Source: Sphingobacteriales bacterium 39-19 (GTDB lineage: Bacteria > Bacteroidota > Bacteroidia > Chitinophagales > Chitinophagaceae). From it: DNA of 64,000 bases. This document shows positions 35,748 through 45,376 of the stretch, piece after piece (position 1 is the first letter of the stretch; each line of letters begins with the position of its first letter). The position numbers were made by a program, and so were the translations under genes. The stretch spans positions 1 through 64,000 of the forward strand of contig MKTX01000001.1 in assembly GCA_001898465.1 (NCBI GenBank), read 5' to 3'. The notes below the pieces were generated by a model. The model was not told the DNA's origin and made no database searches. It saw only the letters and a list, made by a program, of their open reading frames with translations.

Positions 35748-37268
35748 TTAATAAAGCGTAATTGATCTTTCATCAATAGAACGCACCCCATCGGGTCCTT
35801 GTACCTTAATATTTACAAATGTAATAGAAGAGCCCGGACCGCATCTTGAAATTAATGCTTTAATAGGCGACAAACTATTACTACTTATTGTTTGAGATGC
35901 AATACTTGGAAAGTTAGCACCAGAAAAGTAAACAGTAGCACTTACAACGTTAAATTTCAAATCAAAATCAAAGTTTTCCAGTTCGGCCCGGCAAAAATCC
36001 TGGTTTTTAAATTCTACGGCAGCTACCCTTGCTTTACCTGAACCGATTTTAAATACCGGGTCTGGGATACGCTTCACCCTAAACTCAAATGTGCTAGGTT
36101 TACCATCGGCCGTAACGGTAATGGTTGCTTTTCCCAAAGCTGATACCCTTACGGTTCTATTTGAGCCTGTTCCGCTAATTGTACCCCCGCTCATGGTTAC
36201 ATTTGTTTTATCCCAACCGGTAGGTGAGCCAATTGTAACCGGGTTATCTACGCCAATGTAGAAAACATTCATTTTATCTAGCATTACTGCTGCACCACCG
36301 GGCGTACCTACAGTATATTCTACATTTTTGGTTTCCGTTTTTTCATTGTTGTCCTGATCTTTATACCGAATGGTTACGGGAACAACTTTTTTTCCGGCTC
36401 CCGAAGCTTTAAAAGTATAAATACCCTGGCCGTCTACAGTGGGTACTCCAGCCCCATTAATTGAAATTTGAGGTAGCGCTGCAGAGCTGTAAGCCCCAAT
36501 ACCTGCCGTAATGGTAACATCCTGGCCAGGCATTACATAGTTAGAACTCTGGCCAATTAATACACCTGTTTTATCAAACTTTACTTTTACTTCTCCTACT
36601 TTAGAATGACAATAAGAAACGATTTCGTGCTCCGCATTTTTCACATTATTTTGAAATTTACTTAGCAGGGTTAAACCGGCTACAGTAGGTGTCATGTGAA
36701 AATAGGCTTCGGTAAATGGTTTTATTTTACCGTCCTGTCCTTTAACGGGGTCGGTATTAACGGGGAAATTAGTTTCGAACTGGGCTTTAATTTCGGGGTC
36801 AATTGACAAAACTGCTGTTTTATACTCTTGTAATTTTTTCTCCAGCTCGGGTCCTTTATTGCTACCGCCGGGGCCATTGCCAAATAACCGGGTTGCCGCT
36901 TCTAAATCATCTTCTTTAAAAACTTCATTCCCGTCTTTATCCAGGTGAAGGCCGGCTTCTTTTTTAAGATCTGTTTTTATTTGATTAATATAATTGTCCA
37001 TGTCTGCAGAAAGTTTTTTCACTTGTTCTGCTTTATCGTTCCAGATTTTCGCTTTTTCAGCGGTAACCGGATCGTTTACTTTTCCCAACAGAGATTTATA
37101 TAATACTTCGTTTGAAGAAGTAATGCTGGCATTTGAAGTGGTTAAGCTTTTATCAACCACTTTAAAGGCGTTTAATATTTCTGATGATACGTTCAGTGCC
37201 AGCAGTGCGGTAAGCACGAGGTACATCAGGTTGATCATCTTCTGCCGGGGCTCTTTAGGTAAAGCCAT
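35748..37268 (-). CDS. gldM: T9SS motor component GldM
   Basis: 506 residues. A single N-terminal transmembrane helix (about 11-28, MINLMYLVLTALLALNVSS, with Glu30 just after) anchors a long periplasmic part: an alpha-helical first domain with LDKDGNEVFKEDD, then Ig-like beta domains (TAGIGAYSSAALPQISING and later VFKIGSGKARVAAVEFKNQDFCRA). GldM, a homologue-in-function of rotary-motor shafts, sits in the GldL pentamer and passes energy across the periplasm to the GldK/GldN ring. The stop lies 21 bases before the gldN start. Confidence 0.95.
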   Translation of the reverse strand: MALPKEPRQKMINLMYLVLTALLALNVSSEILNAFKVVDKSLTTSNASITSSNEVLYKSLLGKVNDPVTAEKAKIWNDKAEQVKKLSADMDNYINQIKTDLKKEAGLHLDKDGNEVFKEDDLEAATRLFGNGPGGSNKGPELEKKLQEYKTAVLSIDPEIKAQFETNFPVNTDPVKGQDGKIKPFTEAYFHMTPTVAGLTLLSKFQNNVKNAEHEIVSYCHSKVGEVKVKFDKTGVLIGQSSNYVMPGQDVTITAGIGAYSSAALPQISINGAGVPTVDGQGIYTFKASGAGKKVVPVTIRYKDQDNNEKTETKNVEYTVGTPGGAAVMLDKMNVFYIGVDNPVTIGSPTGWDKTNVTMSGGTISGTGSNRTVRVSALGKATITVTADGKPSTFEFRVKRIPDPVFKIGSGKARVAAVEFKNQDFCRAELENFDFDLKFNVVSATVYFSGANFPSIASQTISSNSLSPIKALISRCGPGSSITFVNIKVQGPDGVRSIDERSITLY

Positions 37269-37316
37269 AACTGTTATAAATTATAATTATTTATGAATAT
37301 TGTTTGGATTTGTTTA

Positions 37317-38081
37317 TTAGCTACGGCCTTGCATAGCGCTTAGCATGTTGCCATAAACAGCATTTAATCTACCCAGGTTGTTTGCTAATTGGCCAATTTG
37401 TTCTTTGGCTTTATTCGCATCATCCACACTATTCATCATAGCCTGGCTGGCTTCAGCCATTTTACCATAAAACCCGTTAAGCGCTTTCAGGTGATTATTG
37501 CTTTCTTTTAATTCTAATTCATAAATGGTATTTAATGAACCTAAATTTTTAGTAAGTACCTGTACTTGTTCATGAAAACCCCTGGAACTTTCAGATGCAT
37601 TATTAAATGAAGCCATGGTATTCGCACTGTTGCTAAATGCCGATGCCAGTGAACTGATGGCATGGGTGGCTTCTTTTGTTTTAACGCCAAATTCAGATGT
37701 TGACTTTACTACTTCACTTACATCACTGATTCCATTAACGGTAGTCCCCAGTTTTTGGAATCCTTCGCCTAATTTTTTAAGGTTCGTTGGGGTAATGTCA
37801 GCTTCCTGCATCATTTTATCTAAATTATTTAATGCTGGGTTCCCGGCTACCATACCATGCGTATTACCTTCATATTCTTCTTTTACCGGGGAATACATCA
37901 TATATAATACACCATACATTAAGAATACACCAGCCTCCGTATAGAGACCAATTTTTAACCAAAGATCTGCGATAGGGGTGTGAAGAATTTTTTGCAGGGC
38001 TCCGAAGATTACTGCTGCCGCTGCGATAGATACGGCTACGTCCATCCATTTGCTAATGTTTGAAGGGATTTTAACTGACAT
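37317..38081 (-). CDS. gldL: T9SS proton-channel motor component GldL
   Basis: 254 residues. Two transmembrane helices (about 13-33 and 40-63) enclose Glu49 in IGLYTEAGVFLMY, at the position of the glutamate reported as essential for proton use in F. johnsoniae GldL. The rest is a cytoplasmic region with long helices (ANTMASFNNASESSRGFHEQVQVL, LKALNGFYGKMAEASQAMMNS). GldL pentamers with two GldM helices form the proton-driven T9SS motor. It follows gldK after a 157-base gap holding a hairpin. Confidence 0.96.
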   Translation of the reverse strand: MSVKIPSNISKWMDVAVSIAAAAVIFGALQKILHTPIADLWLKIGLYTEAGVFLMYGVLYMMYSPVKEEYEGNTHGMVAGNPALNNLDKMMQEADITPTNLKKLGEGFQKLGTTVNGISDVSEVVKSTSEFGVKTKEATHAISSLASAFSNSANTMASFNNASESSRGFHEQVQVLTKNLGSLNTIYELELKESNNHLKALNGFYGKMAEASQAMMNSVDDANKAKEQIGQLANNLGRLNAVYGNMLSAMQGRS

Positions 38082-38157
38082 TTGTTTAGATTTTAATTTT
38101 TAAAACGGGGATTGTTATGAATTATTATAAATGAAAAACTTGAACTTTAGGGAAATA

Positions 38158-38190
38158 ATAACCCATTTCATTTTGCATAAAATGGGTTAT
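38158..38190 (-). promoter_or_regulatory. Hairpin between gldK and gldL
   Basis: ATAACCCATTT (38158-38168) pairs with AAATGGGTTAT (38180-38190) over a perfect 11-bp stem and 11-base loop. On the minus strand it is not followed by a T run, so an mRNA-stabilising or processing element is more likely than a strong terminator. Confidence 0.45.
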
Positions 38191-38238
38191 CAGTAAAATT
38201 TATTTCGCTATAAAAATATTCTCGATAAAAGAGATTGT

Positions 38239-39543
38239 TTATTTTTTACGTTTTCCTTGAGAAGGGGGCAAATCAATTACACAACGGAAACCGATATAAG
38301 ATTTTGCCGTATCCTGGTATTCATAGGCACGGGTGCTGGTTTGCAGGAAATAACCTACATCTTTCCAGCTACCGCCACGAATTACTTTACGTTTCATACG
38401 GGGAGGGTCAGAATCTTTCGCATTCCACCGGATATCCGGGTTCATATCATGTTGAAAAGTATAGCCACCTTCATAATATAAGGATGAAGTCCATTCAGCT
38501 ACATTACCAGCCATATTATATAACCCAAAATCATTTGGCCAATAGGCATCAGCTCTTACCGTATATAAACCCCCATCTTCAGGATAATTACCACGGCCGG
38601 GTTTAAAGTTGGCCATTAAACATCCTTTGCGGTTTCTTAAATAAGGACCACCCCAGGGATAAGGTGCTTGGGAACGACCGCCACGGGCTGCATATTCCCA
38701 TTGTGCTTCGGTAGGCAGGCGGAAATCAGATTCCGTTGCTCTTTTCTTTCCTTCCAGGTAGGCATTCAGGTAATTGGTACGCCACTCACAAAAAGCAGTT
38801 GCCTGTTTCCAGTTTACCCCTACTACCGGGTAGTTGCCATAAGCCGGGTGATTGTAATATTTTTTAGCCATGGGCTCATTGTAAGAATAAGCAAAGTCTC
38901 TTACCCAACAAAGTGAATCGGGATAAACCGGAATTTGTTGTTTAATGATAAATGCAGAACGGGGAATGGTAACATCACGGTTTTGAGATGCCGCTTTATA
39001 ATCGAAAATTTCAGATTGGTAAACTATTTTTTTAGCATCCAATTCTTTTTTTCCAAAAATACGGTTATCGGGAGTTACAATGATGGCATCAATTTTTTCG
39101 ATGGTAGCCTTATCGCCCCATTTGATGGTTTTGGCCCTTTTCCAATCAACCATTTCATTGCCATTTTGATCTTGTTTTACATAGCCCATCAATTTGGCAG
39201 CAATTGAATCTCTTACCCAGTCGGTGAATTGACGATATTCATTGTTGGTGATTTCTGTGGCATCCATCCAAAACCCGCTAATGGAAACTTGCTTGTTTCT
39301 TGCTGTATAGGCATAGTTAATATCCTGGTCACTGGGGCCCATGTGAAAGGTTCCTGGTGGGATGTAAACCATACCCGGCGGTTTTGTAAGATTCCACCTG
39401 GCAGAAGGCGCAACGCCATGCAACTGCCCATCATTAGGCAATGTGCCAGATTTCTTTTTACCGCTAAGCATTTTACAACTACTGGTTGAAACAGCGATAG
39501 CGGCAGCACCTATTGTGCAGATTAAGAATAACCGATTCTTCAT
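38239..39543 (-). CDS. gldK: T9SS periplasmic ring lipoprotein GldK
   Basis: 434 residues. The signal peptide ends in lipobox TSSC with Cys23. From about residue 53 onwards it is a formylglycine-generating-enzyme (FGE/sulfatase-modifying) fold: PPGMVYIPPGTFHMGPSD, FWMDATEITNNEYRQF, PVVGVNWKQATAFCEWRTNYL, FRLPTEAQWEYAARGG, NMAGNVAEWTSSLYY and VIRGGSWKD. GldK/PorK is an outer-membrane lipoprotein forming a ring with GldN, not an enzyme. First gene of the gldK-L-M-N cluster; a -7 box lies 23 bases ahead of the start. Confidence 0.94.
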   Translation of the reverse strand: MKNRLFLICTIGAAAIAVSTSSCKMLSGKKKSGTLPNDGQLHGVAPSARWNLTKPPGMVYIPPGTFHMGPSDQDINYAYTARNKQVSISGFWMDATEITNNEYRQFTDWVRDSIAAKLMGYVKQDQNGNEMVDWKRAKTIKWGDKATIEKIDAIIVTPDNRIFGKKELDAKKIVYQSEIFDYKAASQNRDVTIPRSAFIIKQQIPVYPDSLCWVRDFAYSYNEPMAKKYYNHPAYGNYPVVGVNWKQATAFCEWRTNYLNAYLEGKKRATESDFRLPTEAQWEYAARGGRSQAPYPWGGPYLRNRKGCLMANFKPGRGNYPEDGGLYTVRADAYWPNDFGLYNMAGNVAEWTSSLYYEGGYTFQHDMNPDIRWNAKDSDPPRMKRKVIRGGSWKDVGYFLQTSTRAYEYQDTAKSYIGFRCVIDLPPSQGKRKK

Positions 39544-39566
39544 TTTTTTTACTTTGAGGGTAATAG

Positions 39567-39574
39567 CAAATGTA
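39567..39574 (-). promoter_or_regulatory. -7 box upstream of gldK
   Basis: Minus-strand TACATTTG fits TAnnTTTG and lies 23 bases before the gldK ATG, making this the best candidate promoter for the gldKLMN operon. No clear -33 box was found. Confidence 0.45.
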
Positions 39575-39688
39575 ATGGATAATTTTGAATAATTTTAAAC
39601 GACAAGAAATTCCCTAAAAAATTTATTCACAAGAATACATCACACCGAACTTTATTGAAACGAGCAAATTATTCAAATATTGTGAAAT

Positions 39689-41734
39689 TTAATCCACGCT
39701 TTTAAATTTTAGCATTTTATTCATTTCTCCCACGGTTCTTACAGGCAACTGGCAGGCATAATTTTTACATACATATATATATGTATCGCCACCTAAAGGT
39801 TTTCCTTTAAGCAAAGGCAGGCTACTATCCTGCCCCGCCTGCAAAATTTTTTGGGGTAAATAAACCTGGTTTATGTCATTGATAATTATATTATTACCTG
39901 TAACGGCGATCTCTATTAACCCAATCGTTAACCGCTGGTAGAGTATTGCCCATACAGCAAAAGAACCCGGGTATTTTTGGTAAACAGGAAACCATTGCTG
40001 TAACATACTATTTACCCTTTCTTTCCATTGAGGCAGATTAAATATTACAGATAAATACAATAAGTTAAATGCCATTATGGAGTTTGATGATGGCACTACC
40101 GAATCGTACAATTCAATTTTACGAAAAATAATATCTTTTTGGCCAGCAGGCGTAAAATAAAAGAAAGTATCATCCTCGTGAGAAAATAATTGAATTGCTT
40201 TTTCTGTATAATCTTTGGCTTTATAAAAATATTTTTCATCCCCGGTCATCTCTGCCATTGAAATAGCCGCTTGGATAAAGCAGGCATAATCATCCAGGAA
40301 CCCGTTATTGCGGGCTACCCCGTTTTTATAATTATGCTTCAACTCAAAATTGTTATTTGAAAAAACGTTTTCTAAAAATGTAAATAACTGTATTGCCCTT
40401 TCTTTATGTGCCGGTAGCTGTAAAGCAGCAAAACATTTACAAAAAGCGGTTACCAGCAAAGCATTCCAGGCCAATAGTATTTTATCGTCGGTAGCCGGCC
40501 GTATTCTTTTATTTCGTTCATTTAATAATTTTTCATTGCAGGATGCTATTTTTTGTATAAACTCATTTTCATTTAATGTATGCTCTTGAGCAAATTGCCC
40601 GGCCGAAACGGGAACATGAAGAATATTGGTATGTTCCCAATTCCCATTTTCAGTAACATTATAATAAAGGCAGTATAACTCAGCATCCTCTCCTAAAATG
40701 GCATGTATTTGAGAGCGCTCCCACACATAAAAAGCGCCTTCTTTTCCTTCACTATCGGCATCTATGGCAGTATAATAACCCCCTGCCTGGGCTTTCATTT
40801 CATGTTCTAAAAATGAAATTGTTTTCTCTATAGCATTTTTATATTCTGCATTTTTTGTTTGCAGGAAGGCATCTGCACAAAGCTGAAGTAACAAGGCATT
40901 ATCATAAAGCATTTTTTCAAAATGGGGAACCAGCCATTTTACATCCGTGCTATACCGGCATATACCACCTCCCAGCTGGTCGTAAATACCTCCCTGCAAC
41001 ATTTTTAGTAATGACAAGTGCACATGCTGCAGGGCTTGTGGATTATTAAAAAAAAGATAATGCTCCTGTAAATATTGTAAAGAAAATAATTGTAAAAACT
41101 TAGGCGCCTGGCCAAAACCGCCTTCCTGTTTGTCAGCGTTAGCCAGTAATGAATGGGCGATTGTTTCACATTCGTATTCATCAAAAAAATCATCCTCTGC
41201 TTTTGGTATTATTTTTTGTGGCAGGACCGCTGTATTGGCTTTTTCTAAATGCTGTAATAATTGCATTGCCTGCTCTTCTATTTCAATTCTTTTATGTATC
41301 CAGGCATGGTGAATTTGTTGTAATACCTCCGTCCATGAAATTCGGTTTGCCATTTTAGCGGGTGGAAAGTAAGTACCCCCGTAAAACGGGCGGGTTTCGG
41401 GTGTAAGAAAAACATTCAATGGCCAGCCTCCGCTCCCCGTTATTGCCTGCATCGCATCCATATAAATATGGTCCAGATCCGGCCTTTCTTCCCGGTCAAT
41501 TTTTATATTGATAAAATATGCATTCATAAGCTTTGCCACCGCTTCATTTTCAAAACTTTCTTTTTCCATTACATGGCACCAGTGGCAGGCCGAATAGCCG
41601 ATACTTACTAAAATGGGTTTATCTTGTTGCTTTGCCAGCAAAAGCGCTTCTTCACCCCAGGGATACCAGTTTACCGGGTTGTGTGCATGTTGTAATAAGT
41701 AGGGGCTGCTTTCGTTTATTAAATGATTGGGCAT
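39689..41734 (-). CDS. DUF255 thioredoxin-fold protein (YyaL/SSP411 family)
   Basis: 681 residues, normal for the family. The N-terminal thioredoxin-like domain has [24 protein letters not shown] at the very start and the CxxC in [10 protein letters not shown] (Cys50, Cys53); the rest is an (alpha/alpha)-barrel glycosidase-like region ([35 protein letters not shown], and a late [15 protein letters not shown]). No signal peptide is seen, so it is cytoplasmic. Human SPATA20 is a relative; substrate and reaction remain unknown. Confidence 0.93.
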   Translation of the reverse strand: MPNHLINESSPYLLQHAHNPVNWYPWGEEALLLAKQQDKPILVSIGYSACHWCHVMEKESFENEAVAKLMNAYFINIKIDREERPDLDHIYMDAMQAITGSGGWPLNVFLTPETRPFYGGTYFPPAKMANRISWTEVLQQIHHAWIHKRIEIEEQAMQLLQHLEKANTAVLPQKIIPKAEDDFFDEYECETIAHSLLANADKQEGGFGQAPKFLQLFSLQYLQEHYLFFNNPQALQHVHLSLLKMLQGGIYDQLGGGICRYSTDVKWLVPHFEKMLYDNALLLQLCADAFLQTKNAEYKNAIEKTISFLEHEMKAQAGGYYTAIDADSEGKEGAFYVWERSQIHAILGEDAELYCLYYNVTENGNWEHTNILHVPVSAGQFAQEHTLNENEFIQKIASCNEKLLNERNKRIRPATDDKILLAWNALLVTAFCKCFAALQLPAHKERAIQLFTFLENVFSNNNFELKHNYKNGVARNNGFLDDYACFIQAAISMAEMTGDEKYFYKAKDYTEKAIQLFSHEDDTFFYFTPAGQKDIIFRKIELYDSVVPSSNSIMAFNLLYLSVIFNLPQWKERVNSMLQQWFPVYQKYPGSFAVWAILYQRLTIGLIEIAVTGNNIIINDINQVYLPQKILQAGQDSSLPLLKGKPLGGDTYIYVCKNYACQLPVRTVGEMNKMLKFKSVD

Positions 41735-41745
41735 GATGAAATATA

Positions 41746-41770
41746 ATAAAAATGCGGCACAGCGGCCGCA
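41746..41770 (-). terminator. Terminator after hemD
   Basis: On the minus strand TGCGGC, a 6-base loop and GCCGCA are followed by TTTTTATT. It separates hemD from the DUF255 gene. Confidence 0.6.
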
Positions 41771-41792
41771 ATTAATTTCTTAAATAAAAGAA

Positions 41793-42581
41793 TTATTTTT
41801 TTTGTGCCTGCATATATTGCTCAAGCGCAGATACCATACTAGGTGTTTGAGGCAGGGGCGCTTTTATATTTAAAACGAGCCCGGCCTCTTCTGCCGCTTT
41901 AAATGTATTAATGCCAAAGGCGGCTATGATGGTTCCATTTTGCTTAAAAGAGGGAAAGTTTTCTACCAGGCTTTTAATACCGCCGGGTGTAAAAAAACAA
42001 ATCACATCATAATTTCGGTTTATCACTTCTTTAATATCATTGCTGATTACTTTGTACAAAACCGGTGTTTCATATTCACAATGATTAATTTTTAGCCAAT
42101 TGGTTATTTCACTATCAAAAGATTCAGAACAAGGATATAAAAATTTTTCGTTGTCCTTATGCTTGTTGATCATATCAAACAAACTTTTATTAGTGCCATC
42201 GGCGCCGAAAAATACTTTTCGCTTGCGGTATAAAATAAATTTTTGAAGATATAATGCGACAGCCTCTGTAATACAGAAATATTTTGTATCCTGCGATACC
42301 GCCATTTTCAGTTCATCACTTATCCTGAAAAAATGATCAATGGCATTACGGCTTGTAAATATAACGGCACTATATGCTGAAATGTCAATTCTTTGCTTAC
42401 GAAATTCTTTTGCGGGAATGCCTTCTATTATAATAAAGGGGTGAAAATGAAGTTCCAGATCATATTTCCTGGCCAGGTCAAAGTAAGGTGATTTTAAACC
42501 TTCGGGTTGGGGCTGGGCAATTAATACTTTCTTTATTTTTTTGGCAGGTACATTTGCCAATGGATCCGCTTTTTTAGGCAT
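41793..42581 (-). CDS. hemD: Uroporphyrinogen-III synthase
   Basis: 262 residues with the two-domain HemD layout: first lobe with VLIAQPQPEG and SAVIFTSRNAIDHFF (about 93-107), second with YPCSESFDSEITNWL, YDVICFFTPGGIKSLVENF (about 193-211) and IIAAFGINTFKAAEEAG. The family is weakly conserved, but the FTSxxAI and FTPxGI pairs are diagnostic. It closes and flips ring D of hydroxymethylbilane in haem/B12 synthesis. A -7 box overlaps the stop of the upstream DUF4271 gene. Confidence 0.88.
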   Translation of the reverse strand: MPKKADPLANVPAKKIKKVLIAQPQPEGLKSPYFDLARKYDLELHFHPFIIIEGIPAKEFRKQRIDISAYSAVIFTSRNAIDHFFRISDELKMAVSQDTKYFCITEAVALYLQKFILYRKRKVFFGADGTNKSLFDMINKHKDNEKFLYPCSESFDSEITNWLKINHCEYETPVLYKVISNDIKEVINRNYDVICFFTPGGIKSLVENFPSFKQNGTIIAAFGINTFKAAEEAGLVLNIKAPLPQTPSMVSALEQYMQAQKK

Positions 42582-42600
42582 TCGTCTTTGAAATGGTCTG

Positions 42601-42608
42601 CAAATTTA
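42601..42608 (-). promoter_or_regulatory. -7 box for hemD overlapping the DUF4271 stop codon
   Basis: Minus-strand TAAATTTG, 19 bases ahead of the hemD ATG; its TAA is also the stop codon of the DUF4271 gene. Confidence 0.4.
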
Positions 42609-43493
42609 CAAATTAATACTTAAATAATATACAATCGTCTTATAAACCAATAATACCGGTAATAACTCAAGCGATAAGACATATGCTAAAAAATGTAATA
42701 AATTTAAGTGTAGCCGCTGTTTCAATAAACTATATGCCCGTACATACCGAACCAGGAATAAAAGGCCCACTAAAATGAGTGAAACAATACCCGTAACCTG
42801 TGCAATTTCAGTATCCGCAAAACAAATAATTACCGAAAAAGCCAGGAGTGAAACACCCGCTATCTTATTTATTAAAAATACCACAAAAATATAAATATTT
42901 GTTTCGGCACTTGTATGGGTTGCCCAACCTATAAATTTTAAAGCCAGGAATTTTACCAGATAAATAAAAGCCAAAAGCAGGATAAATAATAAAATAGGGT
43001 ACCAGGGGTTTTCGCTTTCCTGCCAATGGGGATACAGTATTATTAAATATAAATAAATACCTGCGCTTATAACAAAGAAGAGATTAAAAAGCAAGGATGC
43101 CAGTTTGTTTTGAACCAATTGGTCAGTAAGCTGGCTTTGTCGTAAAGAGGTATTAAAGAATACCCGGAATAGCGTATCGAAATATTTTGAGAAAACGGAT
43201 TTTAAAATTCCCAACAAAAGGAAAATGCCGGCAAAGAGATAAAAAAATAAATACGTATGATCTGTTTTATGAGAGCGGGCATATAAAGCTGCGGGCTTGC
43301 CTTTGTAATTTAAGTTTGTACTTTTTGCAATTACCCTTTCCCAGGCACCCACGCCCGGTAGCTGTAAAAAAGATGATGTATCTGTTTGTACAGCCGCTTC
43401 CTTTACCGTATCTGCCTGTTGGCAAAAAACAGGACTATATATGCTAAATGAAATAAGAAACAACAAAAGATAAGATAACCAGGGCCTGTACAT
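42606..43493 (-). CDS. DUF4271 multi-pass membrane protein
   Basis: 295 residues: signal peptide or first helix (about 1-25, ending VFCQ), a short periplasmic segment, then six predicted transmembrane helices (for example YLFFYLFAGIFLLLGILKSVF near 79-99 and FNLFFVISAGIYLYLIILY near 137-155). DUF4271 is a Bacteroidota-specific family of unknown function, often beside hemD as here. Located between hemD and a BamA-like gene on the same strand. A -7 box lies 4 bases ahead of its start. Confidence 0.82.
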   Translation of the reverse strand: MYRPWLSYLLLFLISFSIYSPVFCQQADTVKEAAVQTDTSSFLQLPGVGAWERVIAKSTNLNYKGKPAALYARSHKTDHTYLFFYLFAGIFLLLGILKSVFSKYFDTLFRVFFNTSLRQSQLTDQLVQNKLASLLFNLFFVISAGIYLYLIILYPHWQESENPWYPILLFILLLAFIYLVKFLALKFIGWATHTSAETNIYIFVVFLINKIAGVSLLAFSVIICFADTEIAQVTGIVSLILVGLLFLVRYVRAYSLLKQRLHLNLLHFLAYVLSLELLPVLLVYKTIVYYLSINL

Positions 43494-43497
43494 GTTA

Positions 43498-43505
43498 CAA
43501 AAATA
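43498..43505 (-). promoter_or_regulatory. -7 box almost touching the DUF4271 start
   Basis: Minus-strand TATTTTTG ends 4 bases before the ATG at 43493, predicting a leaderless or near-leaderless mRNA. Confidence 0.45.
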
Positions 43506-43524
43506 ATGGCTTATACTAAAAGGG

Positions 43525-45324
43525 TTAAAAGTAATTTATATAACCAAAATGAATTTTAGCAGCCGACCGGATATTAAAGGGCACATCATTTCTTTTGCCC
43601 AGGGCCAGACTTAAATTTAATAATCCCGCTTTTGTTTCGTAAGAAATACCCATACCGCCGCCAATAAAGGTATTTTGGATATTTACATCCTGGTAACGGG
43701 TTTTGGTGAAACCCAAATCAGTAAATCCAAACAAATAGGAGTTTTGACCGAGCAAATAGCGGTATTCACTTGTAAAAACTGTATAAAAGCTGGCATAAAT
43801 ACTTTCTTCATCAAACCCCCTGAGAATTTGATAGCCGCCGATTTGAAAAAGATCATTTCTAAATACCGAAGGGCTGGAATAATAACCGCTTTTTACCGCT
43901 GATTTTATCACAGCCTGCCGGCCAACCGGAAAATAATGTGCCGCATCTGCTTTTAATCTCAGCTGGTAGCTTTTTAGGGTAAGGGTATCGTACAATTTGG
44001 CATAATCAAAAAAAGGGTCTTTGATGGACAGCACATCATTACTTTCCTTTAATCGTTTGATGCCCACCGTTGCCGTAAGGGTAAGTTCATTTCCTTTTCT
44101 TGGGTTAAACCGGTAATCAGTTTGATAAACCTGGTAAGTAATGCCTGCATTCACTGCATTCATATCAATATTATCGGGTAATTTTTTTTGAAATTTAATG
44201 GCATTGGTATCTATTGCACCGCCCAATAATGTATTTGTTTGCCATTGCATAAATAATTTTGCAGACTGTGTATGATTAATATCATACTGTAATCCTGCCT
44301 GGGCGGCCAATTGAACATAATTAGAATCTTTTTTAAAAAGATTAAATAAAAAGCTAAAACCAAAGGGGCTTTTAAAAATATAGGGTTGGTCGAACCCCAG
44401 GTTTAGCCGGGGCGATTTAGGTTGCAATTGTTGCCACTTTAGTAAAAGAGCTTCACCAGCATTCAACAAATTTCGCAGGTCCAGGTTCACATCTGCAGTT
44501 ACTTGCAATTTTTGATTGGAACCACTTGAGGGTAAGAAGCCCAATAAAAAATTTACCTGGCTGCTTTTTTTGGGTTCTAAATAAAGTTCTATCACCGCCC
44601 CTGCTCCATACATGGATACTTCGGATGCTTGCGTTGATTGCAGGTAAGGGAGTTCCCTAATTTTTTTATCAATACGATTTAGCACCTGGCGGTTATATAA
44701 ACTATTATTGGGAATGCCGAGGTATTGCTGTAAAAAACGGTTTTTTAAGGAAGCCTTACCATGAACCCGAATACTATCAATATGATACTCCACACCCGGG
44801 TTGATGTTTAAGGTAGCTTCTATTTTATTTTCCACCACACGGATACTGTCTAAGGAAACAGTTGCAAAGGGATGACCGGTATTTTCAAAATAATTTAAAA
44901 GTTGCTCCTGCATTTTTTGGTAACCGGCTACCGTAAAGATTTTATTTGTAAACATGCCTGGCCGGTACCCCACCTGCTGTAAATACTGGTTTGCCTGCTG
45001 TGTTTCATGTAACTGAAGCCATTGATAATGTGCACCGGTATATAACCGGATGTGCAAGTGGTTATCCTGTTGCCAAAAACTATCTACCGATGCGGCCGGG
45101 TACCCTTTATTGGCCAGCAATTGCGGTAATTCATTGATATATTCCATGGCACCCTGTAATGAGGCAAAAGATTGCTTCAGTTCAGCAGTGTTAAACGAAC
45201 TATCTTTGAATACAAAATGTATTTGTAATTTTATTTCCTGTGTTGATTGTAAACTGTCTTGTGCCAATACCCATGCCGGTATCATAAGAAAACAAATAAA
45301 CAAAAACAGGACTTTTTTTTTCAT
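43525..45324 (-). CDS. BamA/TamA-family outer-membrane protein
   Basis: 599 residues from the ATG at 45324; a TTG two codons earlier is less likely. Signal peptide (about 1-21, ending VLA-Q), then POTRA-like repeats (IDSIRVHGKASLKNRFLQQYLGIP, about 189-212, is the clearest) and a C-terminal barrel with the Omp85 marks GGYQILRGFDEESIYASFYTVFTSEYR and a final strand ending IHFGYINYF. It may insert proteins or act as a surface receptor; it is shorter than BamA, so I do not assign bamA. Confidence 0.85.
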   Translation of the reverse strand: MKKKVLFLFICFLMIPAWVLAQDSLQSTQEIKLQIHFVFKDSSFNTAELKQSFASLQGAMEYINELPQLLANKGYPAASVDSFWQQDNHLHIRLYTGAHYQWLQLHETQQANQYLQQVGYRPGMFTNKIFTVAGYQKMQEQLLNYFENTGHPFATVSLDSIRVVENKIEATLNINPGVEYHIDSIRVHGKASLKNRFLQQYLGIPNNSLYNRQVLNRIDKKIRELPYLQSTQASEVSMYGAGAVIELYLEPKKSSQVNFLLGFLPSSGSNQKLQVTADVNLDLRNLLNAGEALLLKWQQLQPKSPRLNLGFDQPYIFKSPFGFSFLFNLFKKDSNYVQLAAQAGLQYDINHTQSAKLFMQWQTNTLLGGAIDTNAIKFQKKLPDNIDMNAVNAGITYQVYQTDYRFNPRKGNELTLTATVGIKRLKESNDVLSIKDPFFDYAKLYDTLTLKSYQLRLKADAAHYFPVGRQAVIKSAVKSGYYSSPSVFRNDLFQIGGYQILRGFDEESIYASFYTVFTSEYRYLLGQNSYLFGFTDLGFTKTRYQDVNIQNTFIGGGMGISYETKAGLLNLSLALGKRNDVPFNIRSAAKIHFGYINYF

Positions 45325-45376
45325 GTACAAAAAATAGCAGGGGGTATTAGCTAAATAAAGTATAAATCTACAATCT

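Noticed and set aside
41759..41770. GC-rich GCGGCCGC stretch as an island or foreign insertion
   Set aside because: It is part of the hemD terminator stem; flanking genes have normal composition and order.
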